This document shows positions 18,659 through 27,759 of a stretch of 64,000 nt of DNA, piece after piece; within the stretch, counting starts at the first letter, position 1; the number at the start of each line of letters is the position of its first letter. The stretch is from contig NZ_JAFIMU010000009.1 of the NCBI RefSeq assembly GCF_017302985.1, positions 124,001 through 188,000 of the forward strand, read 5' to 3'. This DNA is from Corallococcus macrosporus (GTDB taxonomy: Bacteria > Myxococcota > Myxococcia > Myxococcales > Myxococcaceae). Under the pieces are notes generated by a model. It saw nothing but the letters and a program-made list of their open reading frames with translations. It did not search any database and was not told the DNA's origin. Made by a program: the position numbers and the translations under genes.

Positions 18659-19374
18659 GCAGCAGGGCTGTGGGCCTGGGAGTCGCGGCGCTTCTCTTGG
18701 CGGTACCGGCGGTGGCGCAGGAGGTGACCATCCCCACGCGCTCCCCGCGCACTGGCGCGGTCATCTTCCGCGGGGGCGGCTACAAGCCGCGCATCGACAC
18801 CGAGAAGGCACTCAACGGCGCGACGCCGTACAAGGACACCTTCGGTGACGAGTCGCTGCTGCTCATCGAGGCGGAGATCCAGCGCTTCTTCTACCAGGGC
18901 ATCGGCACGGCGGGCCTGGGCCTGGGCGTGGGCTACGGGGAGAAGTACGCGGACGCGAAGCTCGAGGACGGCTCGGCGGCGGCGGACAAGGCGGCGCTGA
19001 AGGTGCTGCCCATCCAGCTCAACGCCTTCTACAAGTTCGACTACGCGGCCTTCCGCTGGGGCATCCCGCTGGTGCCGTACGCCAAGCTGGGGCTCGTCTA
19101 CTCCCCGTGGTGGATGACCAAGGGCAGCGAGACGGAGCTGGTGGAGGGCAGCAAGGCCAGCGGCGGCAAGTGGGGCTGGGCGGGCACCGCCGGCGTGTCG
19201 TTCCTCCTGGACGTGCTGGAGCCGCGCTTCGCTCGCGACTTCGACTCGGACCTGGGCGTGAACCACTCGTACCTCTTCGCCGAGTACACGCATGCGGATG
19301 TGAACAACTTCGGCGGCAAGGGCCTGAACCTGAGCAGCCGGCGCTGGATGTTCGGGCTGGCGTTGGACTACTAA
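18655..19374 (+). CDS. Outer-membrane beta-barrel protein (MXAN_2562-like)
   Basis: A 239-residue protein with signal peptide GLGVAALLLAVPAVAQ. The mature part alternates polar and hydrophobic residues with many Tyr, Phe and Gly, as in small beta-barrels (GIGTAGLGLGVGYGEKYA, NAFYKFDYAAFRWGIPLVP, YLFAEYTHADVNNFGG). It ends in LALDY with an aromatic last residue, as expected for BamA-assembled barrels. I believe it belongs to the family annotated as MXAN_2562 in Myxococcus. The start overlaps the stop of the MYXO-CTERM gene, suggesting that the two work together at the outer membrane. Function unknown. Confidence 0.75.
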   Translation: MSSRAVGLGVAALLLAVPAVAQEVTIPTRSPRTGAVIFRGGGYKPRIDTEKALNGATPYKDTFGDESLLLIEAEIQRFFYQGIGTAGLGLGVGYGEKYADAKLEDGSAAADKAALKVLPIQLNAFYKFDYAAFRWGIPLVPYAKLGLVYSPWWMTKGSETELVEGSKASGGKWGWAGTAGVSFLLDVLEPRFARDFDSDLGVNHSYLFAEYTHADVNNFGGKGLNLSSRRWMFGLALDY

Positions 19375-19385
19375 CCGAAAGGCCC

Positions 19386-21194
19386 ATGGCCTCCCGACCC
19401 CGCGCGCTCCGGTCTCCGCTTCCGCTCTTCCTCCTGCTGGCCGCGGTAGGGCTGGGGACCTCCGGCTGCCGGAACCTGCGGCCGGACCTGGGGCCGGAGC
19501 GCACGCTGGAGGCGGGGGTCCCGGAGTCCTTCGGCTCCACCGCCCCGAAGGCGCCCGCCATCACCTGGGACTTCGGGGACGGAACGCCGGCCCAGACGGC
19601 GCCGGGCGTGAAGCACGCCTGGGCCACCGCGGGCCGCTACACGGTGCGGGCGCTGGACGGGGACAAGGAGCTGGCCCGGGTGGTGCTCACCGTGGTGCCG
19701 CGTCCGGTGCTCCGCGCGGTGCCCCAAGACGCGCAGACGGTGCTGTGGGTGCCCCGGCTGCGCGGCAACGTGGAAGGGCTGGTGGACTTCTACGAGCGGC
19801 TCGTCGGCGCCGGCAACGCGCGCGCCTCCCTGGCGGACACGCCGCTGATGCCGCTGCTCCTGCGCAGCCTCTCGGGGGGCCCCTCGGAGGTGGACCCCGA
19901 GGAGGGCTTCGGCTTCTTCCTCCTTCCGGACTTCGACGGCGTGGTGGCGCTGCTGGGCGTGACGGAGCCGCGCGCGGCGCTCGCTGCCGTGGCGCGCGAG
20001 CTGCGCGGCGCCGGCCACCAAGTGCTGCCCCGCGAGGACGGCAGCGCGCGCGTGACGCCGGTGGACGGCGGCCGGGACATGCTGCTGTTCGCGGACCGGG
20101 GCTACGTGTACCTCGCGGTGCCGGACTCGCCGGACGCTCCGGAGTCCGGAGAGACGGTGAAGGCGCTGGCGGTGGTGGAGTCCCCGGACGTGGAGCGGGT
20201 GCGCCGCCGGGTGGAGGCGCTGTCGGGCCCCGGCATCGCGGAGAACGCGCTGCTGGGCGAGCTGCGCGGCCGCGTGCGCGACGGCAGCGTGTTCCTCTTC
20301 TCCGCGCCGCCGGTGCCGGAGGCGGAGAAGGAGGACATGCCGGTGCGCGGCTTCTTCGGCGCGCTCGCGGTGCAGGCGGATCAGGCGGAGCTGGACGGCT
20401 TCCTGTCGTCGTCCCGGCCGCTCTTGGGCGGCACGCGCGGTCCGGCCTCCCAGCTCCTGGGGCGCGCGGCGGTGGGGCCGGTGGCGGCGGCGCAGCTGTC
20501 GGTGCCTCCGGAGGAGCTGGCGCGGCTGGTGTTCGGCTCGCCGGAGTCGCCCCGGCGGCAGCGGACGCTGGAGCGCTGGCGCAAGCAGGGGCTGGACGCG
20601 GAGCCGCTCCTGAAGGCGCTGCGCGGCGACGTGGCGATGCTCGTCTACTTCGACGCGGCGGCCTTCTTCCGCGGCTTCATCCAGGACCAGCGCCCGGCCC
20701 CCAAGGGCACGGTGGTGATGGAGGCGGGGCTCACGTCCGTGCAGCCGGTGCTCCAGCTCATCCAGAAGCAGCTCCAGGACAACGCGCTCGTCTTCCAGAA
20801 GGAGGCGCAGGGCAACACCACGCGCTTCCGCACGCGGCTCTTGGAGCAGCCGGTGTCGCTCACGCTCACCCCGGAGCGCGCCACGCTGGAGGCGGGCGAG
20901 GTGCTCACCGGGCGCGAGACGGGCGACGTGGGCGCGACGCTGCGCACGCGCTTCGGCGCGGAGGCGTTCGGCCCGGGCCACCTGTCGCTGATGGTGGACA
21001 TGGGGCGGCTCAGGGCGGACCTCGCCGGGGTGCGCGAGGTGCCGGGCGTCGGCACCGGGAAGCTCCTGGCGAGCCAGCTCTTCGTGACGGCGCTCCTGGA
21101 GCGGCTCACCCCGTTCGAGTACGGGTTCCTCGACTTCTCCCCCGCGGAAGGCGGCGGCCGGCTCCAGGGCCGCGTCGTGTTGCGCGAGCGGTAG
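19386..21194 (+). CDS. PKD-domain lipoprotein
   Basis: A 602-residue lipoprotein from the ATG at 19386, 11 bases after the barrel gene. The lipobox is GTSGC with Cys28. Residues about 50-105 form a PKD-like domain (ITWDFGDGTPAQTAPG... HAWATAGRYTVRALDGD). The remaining ~490 residues are mixed alpha/beta with no motif I recognise. They contain repeated segments about predicted performance of strands (LLFADRGYVYLAVPDS, VAMLVYFDAAAFFRGF). It is probably the third gene of the MYXO-CTERM/barrel operon and faces the periplasm or the cell surface. No catalytic site is visible. Confidence 0.65.
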   Translation: MASRPRALRSPLPLFLLLAAVGLGTSGCRNLRPDLGPERTLEAGVPESFGSTAPKAPAITWDFGDGTPAQTAPGVKHAWATAGRYTVRALDGDKELARVVLTVVPRPVLRAVPQDAQTVLWVPRLRGNVEGLVDFYERLVGAGNARASLADTPLMPLLLRSLSGGPSEVDPEEGFGFFLLPDFDGVVALLGVTEPRAALAAVARELRGAGHQVLPREDGSARVTPVDGGRDMLLFADRGYVYLAVPDSPDAPESGETVKALAVVESPDVERVRRRVEALSGPGIAENALLGELRGRVRDGSVFLFSAPPVPEAEKEDMPVRGFFGALAVQADQAELDGFLSSSRPLLGGTRGPASQLLGRAAVGPVAAAQLSVPPEELARLVFGSPESPRRQRTLERWRKQGLDAEPLLKALRGDVAMLVYFDAAAFFRGFIQDQRPAPKGTVVMEAGLTSVQPVLQLIQKQLQDNALVFQKEAQGNTTRFRTRLLEQPVSLTLTPERATLEAGEVLTGRETGDVGATLRTRFGAEAFGPGHLSLMVDMGRLRADLAGVREVPGVGTGKLLASQLFVTALLERLTPFEYGFLDFSPAEGGGRLQGRVVLRER

Positions 21195-21218
21195 CCACAC
21201 GCCAGGAGGCGCCAGGCC

Positions 21219-21881
21219 ATGTCCGTCACCGTGCTGTACTTCGCCGCTGCCCGTGAGCGCGCGGGCCTGTCGCGCGAGTCGCTGGACGTCCCTCCCGGCT
21301 CGCGCGTGTCGGACGTGCTCGCGCTGCTCGCCGCGAAGCACCCGCCGCTGGCGCCGCTCCTGCCGCACCTGCGCGTGGCGGTGCAGCAGCAGTTCGTGGG
21401 GCTGGACTCGCCGGTGTCACCGGACGCGGAGCTGGCGTTGATTCCGCCCGTGGCCGGCGGGGCGCCGGGCCTCTTCCGCGTGGTGGGCCGGCCGCTCGAG
21501 CTGTCGGAGGTCGTGGACGCGGTGGCCTCCGAAGGGGCGGGCGGGCTGGTGACGTTCTCCGGCGCCGTGCGCGACCAGACGAAGGGCCGGCGCGTGCTGC
21601 GGCTGGAGTACGAGGCCTACGCGCCCATGGCGGAGGCGAAGCTCGCGGAGATTGGCGACGAGGTGGCCCGGACGTGGCCCGGGACGCGGCTGGCCATCGT
21701 CCACCGCGTGGGCACGCTGGTGCCGGGCGAGCTGGCCGTCGTCATCGCCGCGGCCTCCGCGCACCGCAAGGAGGCCTTCCGGGGCTGCGAGTACGCCATC
21801 GAGCGGCTCAAGCAGGACGTCCCCATCTGGAAGAAGGAGTTCTTCGAGGACGGGGAGGTCTGGGTGGGGCTGGGGCCCTGA
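21219..21881 (+). CDS. moaX: Fused molybdopterin synthase, MoaD-MoaE
   Basis: A 220-residue fusion. Residues 1-81 are MoaD: a ubiquitin-like fold ending in IPPVAGG, where G80-G81 is the site that carries the thiocarboxylate in free MoaD. Residues about 86-220 are MoaE: FSGAVRDQTKGRRVLRLEY, IVHRVGTLVPGE, HRKEAFRGCEYAIERLK and VPIWKKEFFEDG. Molybdopterin synthase inserts two sulfurs into cyclic pyranopterin monophosphate. In Mycobacterium tuberculosis a similar fusion, MoaX, is cut after the glycine pair to become active. The internal GG here suggests the same, which is inference. The symbol moaX is used by analogy. Confidence 0.9.
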   Translation: MSVTVLYFAAARERAGLSRESLDVPPGSRVSDVLALLAAKHPPLAPLLPHLRVAVQQQFVGLDSPVSPDAELALIPPVAGGAPGLFRVVGRPLELSEVVDAVASEGAGGLVTFSGAVRDQTKGRRVLRLEYEAYAPMAEAKLAEIGDEVARTWPGTRLAIVHRVGTLVPGELAVVIAAASAHRKEAFRGCEYAIERLKQDVPIWKKEFFEDGEVWVGLGP

Positions 21882-21882
21882 G

Positions 21883-22578
21883 CTAGCGCACGCCGAAGCT
21901 GGCGGGGACGTTGATGCGCGCGCCGCCGTCCTGCTTCTGCGTGGCGCGCTCGGCTTCCGTCAGCGGCTTGAGCGGCTGGTCCAGGCCCATGGCCTTGCGC
22001 CGCGCCTCCTCCTTTTCGTGGGCCACCTGCAGCGCACGCGCGTTGTTCGCGGCCATGCGCGCCGGGTCCGGCCCCATGGCCAGGAAGGCGATGGGCGCGC
22101 TCAGGAAGAGGATGGCCACGGTGATGATCCACGCCACGTCGCGCACGCGGAAGCGGCCCGCGCGCTCCTTCACCACCGACGGCTGCACCAGCAGCCGCAG
22201 CTCGCCCTCCACCAGGCGCAGCGTCATGCCCTCGCGCAGCTCCACCGCCGCGCGGCCCGGCGCGCCCGTCAGCTCCTCCGGACCCACCGGGTGGAAGGCG
22301 TCGCCCTTGAGGCTCCTCTCCACGCGGGCCGACGGCGGCACGTGGATGCGCCAGCCCTGCGGTGTGCGCTCGGCGAGGAGGAAGGGCTCCTCCGGCAGCG
22401 TGAAGCCGTAGAGGGGCAGGGGGGCCGTCTCGTCGGGCGCGGCGTGGACCTGGCCCAATTCGGGGCCATAGCTCCAGGCCTCCGCCAGGGAGGTGCCCCA
22501 GTACAGCTCGCAGAAGAGTCCGCCGTCCGCCACGGGGGCGGTGGGCGTGGAAGGCGTCGGCATGTCGGGCCGGAGCAT
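21883..22578 (-). CDS. Single-pass membrane protein with FHA-like N-terminal domain, unknown function
   Basis: A 231-residue protein, starting at 22578 or at the ATG at 22563. Residues about 20-130 look like a small beta-sandwich (LFCELYWGTSLAEAWSYG, PFLLAERTPQGWRIHVPP, GMTLRLVEGELRLLVQPS). They remind me of the FHA-like N-terminal domains of myxobacterial gliding and TonB-family proteins such as GltG or AgmX, but this is weak. A clear transmembrane helix lies at about 149-168 (VAWIITVAILFLSAPIAFLA), followed by a charged helix and a short tail. Those larger proteins continue after the helix; this one stops, so it may be a stand-alone or shortened member. It is convergent with moaX, two bases apart. 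Confidence 0.4.
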   Translation of the reverse strand: MLRPDMPTPSTPTAPVADGGLFCELYWGTSLAEAWSYGPELGQVHAAPDETAPLPLYGFTLPEEPFLLAERTPQGWRIHVPPSARVERSLKGDAFHPVGPEELTGAPGRAAVELREGMTLRLVEGELRLLVQPSVVKERAGRFRVRDVAWIITVAILFLSAPIAFLAMGPDPARMAANNARALQVAHEKEEARRKAMGLDQPLKPLTEAERATQKQDGGARINVPASFGVR

Positions 22579-22648
22579 AAAACCTTCGCGGCCGCCCGGC
22601 CCGGCTTCGTGGCGCCGGACGTCCCCTGGATGACGGGCGGCCTGCTCC

Positions 22649-25600
22649 TCAGGCGCCCGTCAGGTCCTTGAGCAGCGTCTCCAGCGTCTCGAAGTGCAGC
22701 GGCTTCACCAGGTGGGCGTCGAAGCCGGCGGCCTTGGAGCGCTGGCGGTCGGACTCCTGGCCGTACCCCGTCACCGCCACCAGCTTCATGGGGCGGGGCT
22801 CCTCCTGCTGGCGGAGCAGCCGGGCCAGCTCGTAGCCGTCCATCACCGGCAACCCGATGTCCAGCAGGGCAATCTCGGGCCGGAAGTCCTTCGCCGCCTC
22901 CAGGCCCGTGGGGCCGTCGTAGGCCACGCGCGTCGTGCAGCCCAGGAACTCCAGCGACTCGGAGAGCACGTCCGCCGCGTCGCGGTTGTCGTCCACGATG
23001 AGCACGCGCGCGCTCATGGACACGGGCTCCTGGGGGACGAGCGCACCGGGCTGCGGCGTGGGCAGCGCGGGGGGCACCTCCGCCTCCAGCGCGGGCAGGC
23101 GCACGGTGAAGGTGCTGCCGCGGCCCCGGCCCGGGCTGTGCGCGCTGATGGTGCCGTCGTGCAGCGTCACCAGGCTGCGCGCGATGGCGAGCCCCAGCCC
23201 CAGGCCGCCCTGGGAGCGATCCAGGGCCTGGTGCTCCTGCACGAAGAGGTCGAACACGCGCGGCAGGATTTCCGGCGCGATGCCCACGCCCGTGTCGCGC
23301 ACGCTGACGACGAACTCCTGGCCCTCGCGTGTGCCCGTCACGGCGAGGAAGCCGCCGGGCTCCGTGTACTTCGCGGCGTTGGTGAGCAGGTTCGCGAACA
23401 CCTGCGCCAGCCGCGTGGGGTCGCCGTGGAGGTCCGTGCCACGGTCGGGCAGGTCCACCTCCAGCGTGTGGTGGCGCTGCTCGATGAGCGGGCTGATCTG
23501 CTCGATGGCCTTCGCCATCACGTCGGTGAGCGTGACGCGCTCGCGCTTGAGCGTGACCTTGCCCCGGGTGACGCGGCTGACGTCCAGCAGGTCGTCCACC
23601 ATGCGCACCAGGTGCGTCACCTGCCGTTCAATCAGCGTGCGCTCGCGCTCCGCGGCCGTCTCACCCCGCAGGCGCATGAGCTGGAGCGCGGTGAGGATGG
23701 GGGCCAGGGGGTTGCGCAGCTCGTGGCCCAGCATCGCGAGGAACTCGTCCTTGGCGCGGTTGGCGGACTCCGCCTCCCGCCGCGCGGTGGCCAGCTCCGT
23801 CACGTCGAAGACGACGACGATGATGCTCTCCACCTGGCCCTTCGCGTCGAGCATGGGCTGGTAGACGAAGTCGAAGAACACCTCGCGCGAGGACTGCTCG
23901 GGGCCGTCGTTGAAGACGACGCGCAGCGAGCGGCCGATGTGCGGCTCGCCCGACCGGTAGACGCCGTCCAGCAGCTCGTAGACGCCCTGATCCGCCAGGT
24001 CCGGCAGGGCCTCGCGCACGGGCTTGCCCGTCACGTTCCGGTTCGCGATGAGCTTGAGGTAGTTCTGGTTGGCGAACTCGAAGACGTGCTCCGGGCCGCG
24101 CAGGATGGCGATGCCCACGGGCGCGTGCTGGAAGATGCGCGACAGCCGCTCCGCGTGCGCGGCCTCCAGCTTGCGCAGCCGGGAGCGGGTGACCTGCGCG
24201 GTGACGCGCGCCAGCAGGTCCCGGGTGGAGAAGGGCTTCACCAGGTAGTCATCCGCGCCCGCCTGGAGCCCCTCCTCCTGGGCTTCTTCTCCCGCACGCG
24301 CGGACAGGAGGATGACGGGCACCGTCCGGGTGCGCTCGTCGGCGCGCAGGGCCTGGAGCAGCCCGAAGCCGTCCAGCCGGGGCATCATCACGTCGGACAG
24401 GATGAGGTCCGGGGGCCGGGCGCGCGCGGCCTGGAGCGCGGCCTCGCCGTCCGCCACCGCCTCCACCGTCCAGTGCGCGCCCAGCAGCCGGCCCACGTAC
24501 TCGCGCATGTCCGCGTTGTCGTCCGCGAGCAGCACGCGCCCGCGCTCCTCCTCCCCGAGCACGGGCGTGGGGAGGGGCTCTGCGGGAGCACTGTCTTCGG
24601 CGGGCGTGGCGGGCAGGTCCGTCAGCCAGCCCAGCGCGTCGCGCACGTAGGGGTCCGCGCCCGCGGGCAGGGGGCGCTGGCTGCGCGCGGACGTGACGTG
24701 CTCCGGCGGCAGGTGCGCGAAGCCCGTGGGGATGCGCACGGTGAAGGTGGTGCCGCGGTCCAGCTCGCTCTGGACGGAGAGGGTGCCGCCGTGCAGCCGC
24801 ACCAGCTCGTGCACCAGTGCCAGCCCGATGCCGGAGCCTTCGTGGGAGCGTGCGCGGGCGCCGTGCACGCGGTGGAAGCGCTCGAAGAGGCGGGGCAGTT
24901 CGTTGGCGGGGATGCCCGTGCCGGTGTCGGTGACGCGCAGCTCGACGTGTCCGTCCGTCAGCGCCTGCGCCACGGTGATGCCGCCGGTGAAGGTGAACTT
25001 CAGCGCGTTGGAGATGAGGTTGAGGACGATCTTCTCCCACATCTCGTGGTCCACCCAGGCCGGCTCCGGCAGGGGCGGGCAGTCCACGTCGAGCACCAGC
25101 CCCGCGCGCTCGATGGCGGAGCGGAAGGCGCTGGCGAGCCCCGCGGTGAGCGCGGCCAGGTCGGTGGGCTCGTAGGTGGCCCTCACGCGTCCGGCCTCGA
25201 TGCGCGCGAAGTCCAGCAGCGTGTTGACCAGCTTGCGCAGGCGGATGCCGTTGCGGTGCACCGTCTCCAGCGCGTCTCCCTGGAGCGCGCGCTCGGTGCT
25301 GGCGAGCGCGTCCTCGGTGGGGCCCAGCAGGAGCGTGAGCGGGGTGCGCAGCTCGTGGCTGATGTTGCTGAAGAAGGCCGTCTTCGCGCGGTCCAGCGCC
25401 GCGAGCTCCTCCGCGCGCTGCCGCTCCTCCTGATACGCGCGCGCGTTGGCGACCGTGGCGGCGACGTGCTCGGCGGTGGCCTGGAAGAAGGCGTGATAGC
25501 TCGCGTCGAGCAGCCGCCGGGGGCTCACGCCGCCCACGAGGAAGCCGGACGGCCGCGACTGGCCCGGCCGCGTCAGGGCGCGCACCACGGCGAGCGACGG

Positions 25601-26449
25601 CGGCGTGTTCCAGCGGCCTCCCGGCAGGGCGCTCAGGCGAGCCCCCAGGTCGTTCACGACGATGGCCTGCCCCGTGCGGGCGGCCTCCGCGAAGGGCCAG
25701 TCCGTGGCGGACTCCGTGGTCAGGGACTGCTGCGCGGGCAGCGCGGCCAGGACGGCGTCGGGCAGGTGGGTGCCACCGGCGAGGTGCGCGGTGCCGCCCT
25801 TCGCGTCCAGCAGGTAGAGCAGGCAGAACGGCAGGTCCAGGTCGTTGCCGTCGAGCACGGCCAGGCTGGCGTGGACCGCCTGGTCCGGCGACTTCGCGTC
25901 GGCGGCGCGGGCCGCCAGGTCGCGCAGCATGCGCAGCTGCCGGTCGTGCTGCACCTCCGGGGTCGTCTCGCGCACGGTGACGAGCACGCCGCCCACGCCG
26001 CCCTGCTCGTCGGGGATGGGGCTGTATGAGAACGTGTGGAACGTCTCCTCGAGGAACCCCCGGCTGTTGAGGAACAGCTCCAGGTTCTCGCTCCAGGTGG
26101 CGGGGCCGCCGTTGAGCACGCCCCGGGCCATGGGGCCGATGACGTCCCAGATCTCCCGCCAGATGACCTCACCAGGCGCGCCCAGCGATCCGGGATGCTT
26201 GAGGCCAAGCACCGGACGGTACGCGTCGTTGTAGATCTGGATCATCTCCGGGCCCCACCACATGAGCATGGGGAACCGGTTGTGGAGCACCACGCCCGCC
26301 ATCGTCTTCAGGCTGATGGGCCAGTCGCGGGACGGGCCCAGCGGCGTGCGAGCCCAGTCCTTCGAGCGCACCAGCTCGCCCATCTCACCGCCGCCCACGA
26401 AGTGACGCTCCTCGGAAGCGGGGATGGAGGGGGGCAGGGGCTGGGGCAT
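22649..26449 (-). CDS. Double hybrid sensor histidine kinase / response regulator
   Basis: A 1266-residue soluble protein containing two complete kinase-receiver modules. Order: PAS-like domain (about 15-165), GAF (about 170-340), HisKA with H365 in NISHELRTP, HATPase (about 465-575 with NALKF, DTGTGI and GSGIGLAL), REC with phospho-Asp D686, PAS (about 768-885), HisKA with H909 in LGHELRNP, HATPase (to about 1120), and REC with D1197. No transmembrane segments are seen, so the signal is probably internal or redox/light related, but the ligand is unknown. All catalytic residues look intact. The gene is monocistronic, with a perfect inverted repeat 67 bases upstream of the start. Confidence 0.93.
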   Translation of the reverse strand: MPQPLPPSIPASEERHFVGGGEMGELVRSKDWARTPLGPSRDWPISLKTMAGVVLHNRFPMLMWWGPEMIQIYNDAYRPVLGLKHPGSLGAPGEVIWREIWDVIGPMARGVLNGGPATWSENLELFLNSRGFLEETFHTFSYSPIPDEQGGVGGVLVTVRETTPEVQHDRQLRMLRDLAARAADAKSPDQAVHASLAVLDGNDLDLPFCLLYLLDAKGGTAHLAGGTHLPDAVLAALPAQQSLTTESATDWPFAEAARTGQAIVVNDLGARLSALPGGRWNTPPSLAVVRALTRPGQSRPSGFLVGGVSPRRLLDASYHAFFQATAEHVAATVANARAYQEERQRAEELAALDRAKTAFFSNISHELRTPLTLLLGPTEDALASTERALQGDALETVHRNGIRLRKLVNTLLDFARIEAGRVRATYEPTDLAALTAGLASAFRSAIERAGLVLDVDCPPLPEPAWVDHEMWEKIVLNLISNALKFTFTGGITVAQALTDGHVELRVTDTGTGIPANELPRLFERFHRVHGARARSHEGSGIGLALVHELVRLHGGTLSVQSELDRGTTFTVRIPTGFAHLPPEHVTSARSQRPLPAGADPYVRDALGWLTDLPATPAEDSAPAEPLPTPVLGEEERGRVLLADDNADMREYVGRLLGAHWTVEAVADGEAALQAARARPPDLILSDVMMPRLDGFGLLQALRADERTRTVPVILLSARAGEEAQEEGLQAGADDYLVKPFSTRDLLARVTAQVTRSRLRKLEAAHAERLSRIFQHAPVGIAILRGPEHVFEFANQNYLKLIANRNVTGKPVREALPDLADQGVYELLDGVYRSGEPHIGRSLRVVFNDGPEQSSREVFFDFVYQPMLDAKGQVESIIVVVFDVTELATARREAESANRAKDEFLAMLGHELRNPLAPILTALQLMRLRGETAAERERTLIERQVTHLVRMVDDLLDVSRVTRGKVTLKRERVTLTDVMAKAIEQISPLIEQRHHTLEVDLPDRGTDLHGDPTRLAQVFANLLTNAAKYTEPGGFLAVTGTREGQEFVVSVRDTGVGIAPEILPRVFDLFVQEHQALDRSQGGLGLGLAIARSLVTLHDGTISAHSPGRGRGSTFTVRLPALEAEVPPALPTPQPGALVPQEPVSMSARVLIVDDNRDAADVLSESLEFLGCTTRVAYDGPTGLEAAKDFRPEIALLDIGLPVMDGYELARLLRQQEEPRPMKLVAVTGYGQESDRQRSKAAGFDAHLVKPLHFETLETLLKDLTGA

Positions 26450-26515
26450 GCGGAGCTCTGGGGGACCGAGAAACGTGGGGAGGAGTTCTGGCTTCTATTG
26501 GCGCACACGCGGCCG

Positions 26516-26538
26516 TGCAATCAGTGAGGTTGATTGCA
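26516..26538. promoter_or_regulatory. Perfect inverted repeat upstream of the hybrid kinase
   Basis: TGCAATCA (26516-26523) and TGATTGCA (26531-26538) form perfect 8-base arms around a 7-base centre. The site is AT-richer than its surroundings and lies 67 bases upstream of the kinase start at 26449, where an operator or activator site is expected. The factor is unknown. Confidence 0.5.
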
Positions 26539-26612
26539 TCTCCGTGGCTCCTGTCACCCAACAACGGCTCGCCCTCCAACACGGAGTCCAGTGGAGCAGG
26601 CGGGCGGTTGTT

Positions 26613-27740
26613 TCAGGGAGATGAGGGCGTCGCGACACGATCCGTGCCGCCATCCGACGCCAACGGCGCGCTGGCGGAGGGCTTCAGCCCGGCGTTGGGC
26701 GCGTCCATCGACGGCAGCGCGCGGCGGATCTCCGCGCCCGCCGTGGCAACGATGCCAATGGACAGGAAGAGGAACCCGGCCGTCTGCGCCACCGTCTCCA
26801 CGCGGGGAGGGATGCGCCGTCCGCTCACCGCCTCGATGGCGAGCAGCAGCACCCGGCCGCCATCCAGCCCCGGCACCGGCACCAGCGTCAGCATCGCCAG
26901 CGCCACGGAGGCCGCCACCATCGCGCGCACCAGCGCATCCAGGCCGGACGCCGTGGACGACGCGACGTCGGAGGACTCCTGGCGCACCAGCGCGCCCGGC
27001 CCCGCGCGGCCCGCGACCTGGGGCCCGCGCACCATCGCCATCAGCGTGGACAGCGCCTCGGACGCCACGCGCCCGGTGTGCACCAGCGACTGGGTGAAGG
27101 CCTCGCCGGGCGCGTGCTCGCGGAACACGTACTGCTGGCTCACGCCGATGCGCCCCGCGCCGCGCTCGTCCGCCCGGGGCCGCACCGTCACCGTGCGCGG
27201 CTCGCCGTGCCGGTCCACGGAGAGCTCCAACTGACCGCCCACCGCCTCCGCCACCCGCGTGACGAAGTCCGACCAGCTCTCCAGCGGCTTGCCGTCCACG
27301 CCCACCAGCCGGTCCCCCGGCAAGAGCTGCGCTCGCGCCGCCTCCGAGCCCGGCACCACCGTGCCCACCGTCAGCGGCACCACCACGTGCGTGCCCGACG
27401 AGTACAGCGCGAAGAGCAGCCCCAGCGCGACGGCGTAGTTCGCCAGCGGCCCCGCCAGGATGATGGCCATCCGCTTGAGCGGCCCCAGCGTGCCGAACCC
27501 CGACGTGTCCTCCTCCGCGGAGCGGTGCGGGTTCATCCCCTGGAGGTTCGCGGACGCGCCCAGCGGCACCGCGCCCAGCACGAACTGCGTCCCGCCCAGC
27601 CGGAACGACAGGAGCGGCGGTCCGAAGCCCACGGTGAAGCGCGGCACCCGCACGCCCAACAGGCGCGCGGCCACCAGGTGCCCCAGCTCATGCACGATGA
27701 GCAGCGCCCCGAGCGCCAGGAGGACGAACAGGTAGTGCAT
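26613..27740 (-). CDS. Second M50 site-2 protease, RseP-like with one PDZ domain
   Basis: A 375-residue membrane protease. HELGH (H17, E18, H21) is in the first helix, and PVPGLDGGRVLLL (287-299) carries the third zinc ligand D293. A single PDZ domain lies at about 120-190 (VVPGSEAARAQLLPGDRLVG). Hydrophobic segments occur at about 90-112, 270-290 and 325-345. It is shorter than the RseP gene at 13.5-15.1 kb and lacks two of its PDZ domains, so the two are paralogues with probably different substrates. It is followed on the same strand by no close gene; the NUDIX gene lies 19 bases upstream and could be in the same transcript. Confidence 0.9.
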   Translation of the reverse strand: MHYLFVLLALGALLIVHELGHLVAARLLGVRVPRFTVGFGPPLLSFRLGGTQFVLGAVPLGASANLQGMNPHRSAEEDTSGFGTLGPLKRMAIILAGPLANYAVALGLLFALYSSGTHVVVPLTVGTVVPGSEAARAQLLPGDRLVGVDGKPLESWSDFVTRVAEAVGGQLELSVDRHGEPRTVTVRPRADERGAGRIGVSQQYVFREHAPGEAFTQSLVHTGRVASEALSTLMAMVRGPQVAGRAGPGALVRQESSDVASSTASGLDALVRAMVAASVALAMLTLVPVPGLDGGRVLLLAIEAVSGRRIPPRVETVAQTAGFLFLSIGIVATAGAEIRRALPSMDAPNAGLKPSASAPLASDGGTDRVATPSSP

Positions 27741-27759
27741 CCGGAAGAGGCCCTGCCGC

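Noticed and set aside
22694-26029. A 1111-residue open frame opposite the hybrid kinase, and similar long frames elsewhere
   Set aside because: Such frames are rich in Arg, His, Ala and Gly and have no domains; they arise from GC-rich third codon positions of the real genes on the other strand.
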